The notes under the pieces were generated by a model. It had not been told where the DNA came from. It ran no database searches and worked only from the letters and a program-made list of their open reading frames with translations. Shown piece after piece: positions 6,731-13,723 of a DNA stretch of 15,553 nucleotides (position 1 is the stretch's first letter; every line of letters starts with the position of its first letter). The stretch spans positions 1 to 15,553 of the forward strand of contig JASBYY010000055.1 in the NCBI GenBank assembly GCA_029983675.1. Reading direction: 5' to 3'. The stretch is from Bacteroidales bacterium (lineage in GTDB: Bacteria > Bacteroidota > Bacteroidia > Bacteroidales > F082). The translations under genes and the position numbers were made by a program.

Positions 6731-7635
6731 ATGTGGATAGTTCTCGCTTTGACATCTGCCGCTTTTTAGGGTTTTACGACATTTTCAAAAAGAAGTCAGT
6801 CACCGAAAATGCTGTTGTTCCCGTACTGTTTTTCAGCACCATGGTCAGTGCAATACTCTTTGCGCCACTCATCTTGCTTTCAAAAACGTCACCCGAATCA
6901 TTTTCCGGCAGTTTTTTTACGAATCTCTATGTAGAAACTATTCCTTGGCAGTATCATTTGTTGATTGTTGGCAGGACGGCCATGATTCTTATTTCATGGA
7001 TGTTCAGCTACACGGCCATGAAAAACCTGCCCTTGTCAGTGGTAGGGCCTGTCAACCAGTTGAGACCCGCCATTTCGACCTTGCTGCTGTTGGTGGTGTT
7101 TCAGGAACATCTTGTTGCCAAACAGTGGATAGGTATTGCTTTGGCGATTGTGGCATTCTATCTCATGAACCGTTCGGGCAAGAAAGAAGGCGTCCGTTTT
7201 GAATCGAACAGATGGGTTTACATGCTGCTTGCTTCGGCCGTTATCATTGCTTTTGTGGGTGTTTACGACAAGTTCATGCTGAGCGATAAGGACATGGCAC
7301 CGGTCACCATACAGTCGTGGTACACGATTTACGAGTTTGTCATCATGGTTGTGCTGTTTTCACTTTGGCATTACCGGCATCGCAAGAATAATCCGTTTCA
7401 ATGGCGTTGGAGCATTGTGCTGATGGCTTTGTTTCTTTCCGTCGCCGACTGCATATATTTGGCGGGATTGAAGCAAGAAGCCGCAGTAATGGTGATTATT
7501 CCGCTCATTCTCAATGGTGTGCGGCTTGTCATCTCGTTTTGCTATGCCGCCTTGTTTTTCAAAGAACGTAACATCCGCAGCAAAATCATACCTTTGCTCA
7601 TGGTATTGGCGGCATTGGTGTTTCTGTGTACTTAA
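6731..7635 (+). CDS. EamA/DMT-family transporter with a frameshift near its start
   Basis: This is a multi-spanning inner-membrane protein of the drug/metabolite transporter superfamily. Two EamA-type halves give about ten membrane segments, with the first ending near TLLLLVVFQEHLVAKQ and the second near ALVFLCT. The substrate is unknown. The natural start appears to be the ATG at 6731, reading MWIVLALTSAAF, which would continue as LGFYDIFKKKS in homologues I recall. In this sequence the T run at 6763-6767 has five Ts where six would keep the frame, so the start frame meets TAG at 6767-6769. The body is read in the -1 frame, where it is open to the TAA at 7635. An alternative ATG at 6658 is in frame with the body, but its N-terminus (SENDLHHVDSSRFDIC) is hydrophilic and replaces a membrane helix, and the promoter lies after it. 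This may be a pseudogene, a slippage site or a sequencing error. Confidence 0.75.
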
Positions 7636-7653
7636 ACACAGAAATAGGAGCGA

Positions 7654-7708
7654 AGTGCAATAAACCTGGATTGAAGATGTGCGGGTGTTGTCCGATTCCT
7701 ATTGCACT
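7654..7708 (+). other. Intergenic inverted repeat, possible terminator or RNA structure
   Basis: AGTGCAATA (7654-7662) pairs perfectly with TATTGCACT (7700-7708) over a 37-base loop, followed shortly by TTTTT. AATAGGA (7643-7649) can instead pair with TCCTATT (7697-7703). The two pairings compete for the same right arm. It lies between the EamA gene and the acyl-CoA ligase. It could end the EamA transcript or act as a leader structure; it does not match a family I recognise. Confidence 0.35.
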
Positions 7709-7759
7709 GCACATTTTTCACTTGAAATATTATAGTTTTTCAAAATGATTCTCAAATAA

Positions 7760-7793
7760 TTTGGAGAATCGCATTTGTTTTGTTGTAAATTTG
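7760..7793 (+). promoter_or_regulatory. Promoter for the acyl-CoA ligase
   Basis: A -33 TTTG at 7760-7763 and a -7 TAAATTTG at 7786-7793 are separated by 22 bp. This is one of the best Bacteroidetes-type promoters in the window. The start site would be near 7798, so the in-frame TTG at 7761 cannot be the translation start. Confidence 0.65.
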
Positions 7794-7808
7794 CAAACTA
7801 ACAAACGT

Positions 7809-9593
7809 ATGAATATGATGGAAATAACACGCATTTTCGATCTTTTGCAACATTATGTTGAAAAGTATCCCGGCGATCAAGTGGCGCTGGCAGGAAAGAA
7901 AAACGGTGAATGGCGGAAATACAACATTCAGGAGTACATCGAACAAGTCGATAGACTCAGCTTTGCCTTAATTGAACTGGGCATTGCACCGGGCGATAAG
8001 GTAGTCATCATATTGACCAACCGTCCCGAATGGAATTTCATCGATATGGCGGTCAACCAGATTGGTGCTGTCGGCGTGCCGATTTATCCGACAAGCAGTG
8101 AGGACGACTACCGTTTCATTTTGAAGGATTGCGATGCCAAAATGGTGATAATTGACGGTGCTTCCGTAATGAACAAGGTGACAAATGTGTTGCCCGATGC
8201 ACCGGATCTTCAAATTGTATATACTATGGTGGATAGGGGAACCTATCCTTATTATGACCAGTTGCTTGAACTGGGAGAATCGCATCCGCATCGTGAGGAA
8301 TTGGAAGCGCGTAAAAAAGCCGTGAATACCGCCGATTGCGCCACCATTATCTATACATCGGGAACCACAGGAACCCCCAAGGGTGTCATGCTATCGAATT
8401 CCAACCTGATGAACCAGTTCAAAGGGTTCTGCAATACGCCATCTCCCGATTCCAAAACGGCGTTCAGTTTTCTTCCCGTATGCCACGCCTACGAACGTGC
8501 CTTGATTTACATGTATCACTATCTCGGCATGTCGATTTACTATGCGGAAAGTCTGGCAACCATCGCCGATAACATGCGCGAGGTGCATCCTACCATGATG
8601 TGTGCCGTGCCCCGTGTGCTGGAACGTTTTTACGATAACATCTACATGTCGGGCAAAAAATTGAAAGGCATACAGCGTTCCGTATTCTACTGGGCCATTC
8701 GCCTTGCCGGTCATTATAAGATTGGCAGGAAGCACAGCTGGTGGTACGAACGAAAACTAGCTATTGCGGATAAATTGGTTTATAGCAAGATACGTAAAAA
8801 ACTTGGTGCGGAGCATTTCGACATCATCGTGTCGGGAGCTGCCAGTATTTCTCAAAAATTAGCCGGATTTTTCTCTGCTATCAAGATGCCCGTATATGAA
8901 GGCTATGGATTGACCGAGACTTCTCCCGTCATTGCCGTTAGCTCCAACGAGCCTTATGGCAGGGAAGTGGGCTGCGTGGGACTGCCACTGCCTGGTGTTG
9001 AGATTAAAATTACCGATAGTCAGGAGATTATATGCCGCGGACATAATGTGATGATGGGCTACTACAAGAATCCCGAACTTACCAAGGAGGTTATTGATGC
9101 CGACGGTTGGTTCCATACGGGAGATATGGGGCGTTTCACCGAACACGGACAGTTAGTCATTACCGGACGACTGAAAAGCTTGTTCAAGACCTCAGGTGGC
9201 AAATACATCAACCCCGATGTCATTGAACAGAAATTCACCGCATCGCAGTTTTTTGAACATGTTGTGGTTGTTGGTGAAAACCAGAAGTTTGCCGGCGCAC
9301 TCATCATTCCCGATTTCAATTTCATGAAAGGCTGGTGCCAGCGGCATAACGTGACCTTCACCACCCCTGAAGAGCTACTACATAACGAAGTGGTTGTCAA
9401 ACGATTTGATAAGGAAATTGCGCGGTTGAACGCTGCTTTGGGTGATACGGAGAAAATCAAGGTGCGCACATTCCTTGCCGATGAGTGGACGGTTGCCAAC
9501 GGCATGATCACACCAACCTTGAAAGTGCGACGTAAGATTATTGTGAAAAAGTATCAGGATGTGATAGACAAAATGTTTGCCAGCAAGAATTAA
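7809..9593 (+). CDS. Long-chain fatty acid-CoA ligase, AMP-forming
   Basis: The 594-aa enzyme should activate fatty acids with ATP and CoA, through an acyl-adenylate, at the cytoplasmic face of the membrane. This feeds lipid synthesis or recycling of fatty acids. It has the ANL-superfamily motifs in order: P-loop-like YTSGTTGTPKG (182-192), FLPVCHAYER (221-230), GYGLTETSP (365-373), GWFHTGDMG (433-441) and the hinge GRLKSLFKTSGGKYI (453-467). The C-terminal subdomain has the likely catalytic lysine in TPTLKVRRK. Length and motifs fit the FadD-like long-chain group common in Bacteroidales rather than short-chain acetyl-CoA synthetase. The ATG at 7809 is chosen from its promoter; ATGs at 7815 and 7818 are close alternatives. 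It has its own promoter and is convergent with the ChrA genes, 22 bp apart. Chain-length preference cannot be judged from the sequence. Confidence 0.93.
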   Translation: MNMMEITRIFDLLQHYVEKYPGDQVALAGKKNGEWRKYNIQEYIEQVDRLSFALIELGIAPGDKVVIILTNRPEWNFIDMAVNQIGAVGVPIYPTSSEDDYRFILKDCDAKMVIIDGASVMNKVTNVLPDAPDLQIVYTMVDRGTYPYYDQLLELGESHPHREELEARKKAVNTADCATIIYTSGTTGTPKGVMLSNSNLMNQFKGFCNTPSPDSKTAFSFLPVCHAYERALIYMYHYLGMSIYYAESLATIADNMREVHPTMMCAVPRVLERFYDNIYMSGKKLKGIQRSVFYWAIRLAGHYKIGRKHSWWYERKLAIADKLVYSKIRKKLGAEHFDIIVSGAASISQKLAGFFSAIKMPVYEGYGLTETSPVIAVSSNEPYGREVGCVGLPLPGVEIKITDSQEIICRGHNVMMGYYKNPELTKEVIDADGWFHTGDMGRFTEHGQLVITGRLKSLFKTSGGKYINPDVIEQKFTASQFFEHVVVVGENQKFAGALIIPDFNFMKGWCQRHNVTFTTPEELLHNEVVVKRFDKEIARLNAALGDTEKIKVRTFLADEWTVANGMITPTLKVRRKIIVKKYQDVIDKMFASKN

Positions 9594-9615
9594 ACGCTAA
9601 CGGTCTGCGTAGCTT

Positions 9616-10155
9616 TTAGTAAACGAAGAAACCAACAAGTCCTGACAGTACAATGAGCAGGATGGGATTTACCTTATAAAAATAAGAAGCTGCAAATGCG
9701 GCGGCGCAAATCATGATGCTGATGTTGTTTTCGCCGCGCCCCACTGCTGCGAAGTTCTTGGCATTCATCATCAGAAGCCCGGCCGAAAAGATGAGTCCTG
9801 CTACAGCGGGTTTGAGACCTTTCAGGGTTGTGTCTAATACGAAACTCTGTTTTCGGTTCATGAAAATGCGTATGATGAGATATACCATGACGACCGATGG
9901 CAGACAGAGCGCCAGCGAAGCAACAAGGGCGCCCGCCACACCCGCCTGACCGTAACCGACGTATGTTGCCATGTTGATGGAAATCGGACCTGGGGTCATT
10001 TGCGAGATCGCCACCATGTCGGCAAAGTCATTCGTTGACATCCATCCGTAGTTTTCCACCACTTCATGCTGAATGAGCGACAACATGGCATAGCCGCCGC
10101 CAAAACCCAGCACGCCTATTTTGACGAAAACCCATATCAATTGCAAAAAAATCAT
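9616..10155 (-). CDS. Half-length chromate-transporter family protein (ChrA), second of a pair
   Basis: The 179-aa inner-membrane protein is one CHR domain, about half the size of full-length ChrA. Typical signatures are FVKIGVLGFGGGYAML near the start and MTPGPISINMATYVGYGQAG in the middle, with about six hydrophobic segments. In bacteria such halves are usually encoded in adjacent pairs and form a heterodimer. The partner is the gene at 10218-10781, 62 bp upstream. The family exports chromate in some species, but in many genomes the true substrate is unknown, so a role in chromate resistance should not be assumed. It starts at the ATG at 10155 and ends facing the acyl-CoA ligase gene. Confidence 0.9.
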   Translation of the reverse strand: MIFLQLIWVFVKIGVLGFGGGYAMLSLIQHEVVENYGWMSTNDFADMVAISQMTPGPISINMATYVGYGQAGVAGALVASLALCLPSVVMVYLIIRIFMNRKQSFVLDTTLKGLKPAVAGLIFSAGLLMMNAKNFAAVGRGENNISIMICAAAFAASYFYKVNPILLIVLSGLVGFFVY

Positions 10156-10217
10156 GACTCGTCCGTGTTTAGTTTGATGGAGAAAGTGTCGGATGATGGA
10201 TTTTGAGTCTCATAGTG

Positions 10218-10781
10218 TCATTCTCCATTTGTATTCGACTTCAGTTTATGATTGGCGATAAGCGCATAGGTAAGACTTCCTGCGATAGCCATGAGGATAA
10301 TGAAGGCGGGCGATACCTTGAACCACCAGATGAGCACAATGGCGGCAGGAGGGATGATGGCGGTTTTCCAAGTGATGTGCGCCGACTTGACCATGCGCAG
10401 CGATGGGGCAAGGATGAGCGCAACCACGCATGGACGGATGCCTTGGAAAATACGCTCTACGACGGGGTTGTCTTTATAGGTGGTGAAGAATATGGCGATG
10501 AGCAGAATGATAATGATAGAAGGCAGGATGGCGCCCAGCATGGCGGCAATGGCTCCTTTGAAGCGCGCAATCTTGTGTCCGACATAAAGTGCTGAATTGA
10601 CGGCGAAAACGCCCGGAAGCGACTGTATGATGGCAATCATGTCCCAGAACTCGTCGCAAGCGATCCATCGTTTGCGGTCCACAATGTCCTTTTCCACCAT
10701 CGATAGCATGGCATAGCCGCCACCCAGCGTGAAAGCGCCGATTTTGAAAAAGGTGAGAAATAACTGAAAGCATTTTTTCAT
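10218..10781 (-). CDS. Half-length chromate-transporter family protein (ChrA), first of a pair
   Basis: The 187-aa membrane protein is the other CHR half. It has FFKIGAFTLGGGYAMLSMVEKD at the start, split by no insertion, then IIQSLPGVFAVNSALYVGHK in the middle, where its partner has MTPGPISINMATYVGY. The two are clearly related but differ at the same motif positions, as expected for paralogous halves that assemble together. The start at 10781 is the only ATG that keeps the first membrane segment. A -7 promoter element lies only 4 bp before it. It is divergent from the sodium/glutamate symporter gene, sharing a 117-bp intergenic region. Confidence 0.9.
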   Translation of the reverse strand: MKKCFQLFLTFFKIGAFTLGGGYAMLSMVEKDIVDRKRWIACDEFWDMIAIIQSLPGVFAVNSALYVGHKIARFKGAIAAMLGAILPSIIIILLIAIFFTTYKDNPVVERIFQGIRPCVVALILAPSLRMVKSAHITWKTAIIPPAAIVLIWWFKVSPAFIILMAIAGSLTYALIANHKLKSNTNGE

Positions 10782-10785
10782 AGCG

Positions 10786-10793
10786 CAAAAATA
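10786..10793 (-). promoter_or_regulatory. Promoter -7 element almost touching the ChrA start codon
   Basis: TATTTTTG on the minus strand matches TAnnTTTG and is followed by CGCT and then the ATG at 10781. If used, the message would be leaderless or nearly so. No clear -33 element. Confidence 0.45.
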
Positions 10794-10872
10794 CTGTTTT
10801 TTTAGGGAGTTGACTTTGATTGGGTAGATAGGTTTTTCGGCAGGATTCTTATCTCTGCATTGAAAAAATCAC

Positions 10873-10880
10873 TACGTTTG
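10873..10880 (+). promoter_or_regulatory. Promoter -7 element for gltS
   Basis: TACGTTTG matches TAnnTTTG and lies 18 bp before the ATG at 10899. It lies downstream of the in-frame TTG at 10860, so that longer start is unlikely. No good -33 TTG is seen at 19-21 bp. Confidence 0.5.
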
Positions 10881-10898
10881 CCCCCAAATAGAATCGAT

Positions 10899-12320
10899 AT
10901 GAACGTTTTAGATGTTACTTCGGTGATGACTTTTGACAGGCCGGAGGCATGGCAGTGGCTGATCCAGTTTTGCATTCTTGCAACGGCTTTGCTGTTGGGC
11001 AATGTGCTTCGCATGCAGGTGCCTTTTCTTAAAAAGAGTTTGCTGCCGTCCGCATTATTAGGCGGCGTGTTACTGCTTGTTTTCAAAGCCGTTCCCGGAT
11101 GCCGCGAGTTGGTGAACAAACCCATGATGGAAATTGTCACGTATCACACCTTAGGCCTTGGTTTCATCGCTTTGGCATTGAAAAACAATAAAATAGAATC
11201 AAAATCATCGCCCATGAAAGTTATTGAGACGGGGGCGTTGACAGCTTCTTCCTATGTCATTCAAGGCATTGTGGGATTGGTGATGACCATCTTGTTTTTT
11301 ACTTTTGGTAAGAAAATCTTCTATGCATCAGGATTGTTGCTGCCGATGGGTTATGGGCAGGGACCGGGACAGGCATTGAATTTCGGCAAGATTTTTACCG
11401 GTTGGGCGTCGCAGCAAGGCATGGATTTCGCCGGTGCCGATTTTGGTCTTTCCATTGCCGCCATGGGATTTATCGTTGGTAGTGTGGTAGGCGTGGTGTA
11501 TATGAACATTTTGCGTCGTAGGGGAAAGCTTTCGAGGAAAAAAATAGTTGCCAATCAGATGAATAAGTTGGAGGATTACGAAGGCAAGAATGAAATTCCC
11601 GATGCGGAGTCTATTGACAAACTGTCGGTGCAGATTTGCATGGTGCTCTTTGTCTATTTCTTGGTTTATTTGTTTACCAATTGGATTCAAGGCATGGAGC
11701 TGGGCAAGTTTGGCACCAACACGTTGAAACCCATGTTGTGGGGATTTAACTTCTTGCTGGGCACTTTGTTTGGCATCGCCTTCAAGGGCTTGCTGAGGCG
11801 TTTCAAGAAGGCGCGCATCGTGCAACGCGAATACATCAACAACTACATGTTGAATCGCATTGGCGGTTTCTGTTTCGACATCATGATTGTAGCGGGAACG
11901 GCAGCCATCAGCTTTGAAGAATTTGGCAAGTTTATCGTGCCATTTGTGATTATTTGCACACTGGGAGCCATCGTCACGTTCGCTTATGTGCTCATTGTCA
12001 GCAAACATCTGTATCCCAATTATCAGTATGAGGGCTTTTTTTCCATGTTTGGCATGTTGACCGGTACTGCCAGCAATGGCATGATATTGCTGCGCGAAAT
12101 TGATCCGAAGTTCGAGACACCCGCTGCCAATAACCTTGTTTTACAATCTTTGGCAGCCATCGTGTTTGGTTTCCCGGTGCTGTTGCTGATGGGGTTTGCG
12201 CCTCAAAGTTTACGCGCCTCGTTGATTACACTCGGCGTGCTGGTTGTCTTCTGGGTAGCGCTCACCTTGTTCATGTTGCGCACCGAGATATTCAAGAAAA
12301 AATCGAAGCATAAGGAATAG
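10899..12320 (+). CDS. gltS: Sodium/glutamate symporter, GltS family
   Basis: The 473-aa inner-membrane protein should import glutamate (possibly related acids) with sodium. It has about ten to twelve hydrophobic segments in two related halves. Family hallmarks are the glycine-rich pore-loop-like GYGQGPGQALNFGKIF (151-166) in the first half and MLTGTASNGMILLREIDP in the second, separated by a charged cytoplasmic loop with KLSRKKIVANQMNKLEDYE. The start at 10899 is chosen because a -7 element sits just before it. The length is slightly above E. coli GltS, with an extended N-terminus and middle loop as in many Bacteroidetes homologues. It is a single-gene transcript, divergent from the ChrA pair, and ends at a shared terminator. 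Family membership is firm; substrate is inferred from the family. Confidence 0.88.
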   Translation: MNVLDVTSVMTFDRPEAWQWLIQFCILATALLLGNVLRMQVPFLKKSLLPSALLGGVLLLVFKAVPGCRELVNKPMMEIVTYHTLGLGFIALALKNNKIESKSSPMKVIETGALTASSYVIQGIVGLVMTILFFTFGKKIFYASGLLLPMGYGQGPGQALNFGKIFTGWASQQGMDFAGADFGLSIAAMGFIVGSVVGVVYMNILRRRGKLSRKKIVANQMNKLEDYEGKNEIPDAESIDKLSVQICMVLFVYFLVYLFTNWIQGMELGKFGTNTLKPMLWGFNFLLGTLFGIAFKGLLRRFKKARIVQREYINNYMLNRIGGFCFDIMIVAGTAAISFEEFGKFIVPFVIICTLGAIVTFAYVLIVSKHLYPNYQYEGFFSMFGMLTGTASNGMILLREIDPKFETPAANNLVLQSLAAIVFGFPVLLLMGFAPQSLRASLITLGVLVVFWVALTLFMLRTEIFKKKSKHKE

Positions 12321-12359
12321 GATATTGGTTTACATGCCGATGGGAAAATGATCTCCATA

Positions 12360-12387
12360 AAAAAAGCCCCGATTTCAGGGCTTTTTT
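12360..12387. terminator. Bidirectional intrinsic terminator between gltS and rplS
   Basis: AAAAAAGCCC (12360-12369) pairs with GGGCTTTTTT (12378-12387), a 10-bp stem with an 8-base loop. It has a T run on the plus strand and, through the A run, also on the minus strand. It lies 40 bp after gltS and 17 bp after the rplS stop, so it can end both convergent transcripts. Confidence 0.88.
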
Positions 12388-12403
12388 ATGGTTTAATCTG
12401 AAG

Positions 12404-12763
12404 TTATGCCTTATGGCGGGCTTCCTTAATTCTGGCCTTTTTACCACGAAGACCTCTGAGGTAGTAAATGCGCGCTCTGCGAACAACACCTTCTTTGTCA
12501 AGATTGATGCTGTCGATCATCGGAGAAGCAAACGGGAAACATCTTTCAACGCCAATGCCATTGGATATTTTTCTAATGGTGAAAGTGGCACATTTTCCAC
12601 AGCCGCTGCGCTTGATGACAACGCCTTGGAATTTCTGCAAACGTTCCTTGTTACCTTCGACAATTTTGTAGGTTACGGTGACGGTATCACCTGCTTTAAA
12701 TCTGGGAAAGTCTTTTACAACCACCTGATCTTCAACGAACTGAATTAATGCGTTCTTACTCAT
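12404..12763 (-). CDS. rplS: 50S ribosomal protein L19
   Basis: The 119-aa protein matches L19, a component of the large ribosomal subunit at the interface with the 30S subunit. Signatures are FKAGDTVTVTYKIVEGNKER near the N-terminus, RLQKFQGVVIKR, the central TFTIRKISNGIGVERCFP, and the basic tail RRARIYYLRGLRGKKARIKE. Length fits the family. In many bacteria rplS follows trmD in one operon. Here trmD is also upstream on the same strand, but a 72-bp gap with its own -7 element separates them, so rplS can be transcribed alone. It ends at a strong terminator. Confidence 0.98.
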   Translation of the reverse strand: MSKNALIQFVEDQVVVKDFPRFKAGDTVTVTYKIVEGNKERLQKFQGVVIKRSGCGKCATFTIRKISNGIGVERCFPFASPMIDSINLDKEGVVRRARIYYLRGLRGKKARIKEARHKA

Positions 12764-12804
12764 TTCTATATGTATTTATTGCTTTTTTCACTAAAAAACG
12801 GCTG

Positions 12805-12812
12805 CAAATATA
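12805..12812 (-). promoter_or_regulatory. Promoter -7 element for rplS
   Basis: TATATTTG on the minus strand, 41 bp before the rplS ATG, in the gap after trmD. This gives a leader of roughly 35 bases, longer than those of most genes here, which leaves room for regulation of L19 synthesis. No good -33 element at the usual distance. Confidence 0.55.
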
Positions 12813-12835
12813 CAACTATTTTCAAAGTGCGCGGC

Positions 12836-13531
12836 CTACGAGGAACTTTTTTTCAGTTTTTGGAACATTTCAGGACGGCGTAACTCGGTGCGTTTCAAGG
12901 CTTGTTCCATTTTCCATTCACTGATTTTTAGGTCATTGCCCGAAAGCAGTATTTCGGGAACGTCCCAGCTCTTATAGCTGCGCGGACGGGTGTAAACGGG
13001 AGGCGATACCAATCCGTCTTGAAACGAGTCGGAAAGGGCGGAGGTCTCGTCGTTCAGCGATCCGGGAATCAGGCGCACCAAGCTGTCAACCAGCACGGCG
13101 GCCCCCAGCTCTCCACCGGAGAGTACATAATTGCCAATGGATATCTCTTTGGTGATCAGGTGCTCGCGGATACGTTCATCGATGCCTTTATAATGACCGC
13201 AAAGGATGATTAGGTTCTGAACCAATGAAAGCCGGTTGCAAAGCGGTTGCTCGAGCAATTCCCCGTCGGGACTCATGTAAATCACCTCGTCGTAGCTGCG
13301 TTGGCTTTTCAAGTGGGTGATGCAGTTATCAACGGGTTCAATCATCATCACCATGCCTGCACCTGCCGCAAATGAATAGTCGTCCACCTTTTTGTGCTTG
13401 TCGGTGCTGTAATCCCTCAGATTGTGCAGCCCGATTGCAACAATGCCTTTGTTGACAGCACGCTTGATAATGGACTCGGTGAAAGGTCCTTCAAACATTT
13501 CCGGAAAAATAGTGATGATATCGATGCGCAT
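12836..13531 (-). CDS. trmD: tRNA (guanine-37-N1)-methyltransferase TrmD
   Basis: TrmD methylates G37 next to the anticodon of tRNAs that read CNN codons, using S-adenosylmethionine; it prevents frameshifting. The 231-aa product has the start RIDIITIFPEMFEGPFTESI, the GAGMVMMIEPV strand, the trefoil-knot SAM-binding motifs CGHYKGIDERI (111-121) and IGNYVLSGGELGAAVLVDS (132-150), and the linker with the likely catalytic aspartate D168 in LSDSFQDGL before PPVYTRP. Length is normal. The ATG at 13531 starts the standard MRIDIITIFP. Upstream is a weak promoter-like TTACTTTG (13556-13549, minus strand) that departs from TAnnTTTG at one position. It lies upstream of rplS, as in many bacteria. Confidence 0.97.
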   Translation of the reverse strand: MRIDIITIFPEMFEGPFTESIIKRAVNKGIVAIGLHNLRDYSTDKHKKVDDYSFAAGAGMVMMIEPVDNCITHLKSQRSYDEVIYMSPDGELLEQPLCNRLSLVQNLIILCGHYKGIDERIREHLITKEISIGNYVLSGGELGAAVLVDSLVRLIPGSLNDETSALSDSFQDGLVSPPVYTRPRSYKSWDVPEILLSGNDLKISEWKMEQALKRTELRRPEMFQKLKKSSS

Positions 13532-13723
13532 AAGTAGGTATTTGACTGCAAAGTAAAGGATTTGCTTTCAATTGGCGAAAAATATCTATTTTTACACATC
13601 TATTCCATGTTGCATAATGGATTGATTCTTTTGTATGTTATTGAATGACAATATTATACATGAATCAGTTGATGATGGCATACATGGCGGAAAGAGTGTC
13701 ACAGTTAGCTGAATTAAACATCC

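Noticed and set aside
9594..9615. Weak hairpin between the acyl-CoA ligase and ChrA genes
   Set aside because: GCTA at 9596-9599 can pair with TAGC at 9610-9613, but the stem is only 4-5 bp with a bulge, too weak to call a terminator.
11328..12008. 226-codon minus-strand frame opposite gltS
   Set aside because: Antisense to a clear membrane transporter, His/Gln rich, as expected from the reverse complement of hydrophobic codons.
13532..13723. Intergenic region between trmD and the protease
   Set aside because: Searched for a promoter, small RNA or repeat. Only a weak trmD promoter-like site and scattered short TACATG repeats were seen, not enough to annotate.
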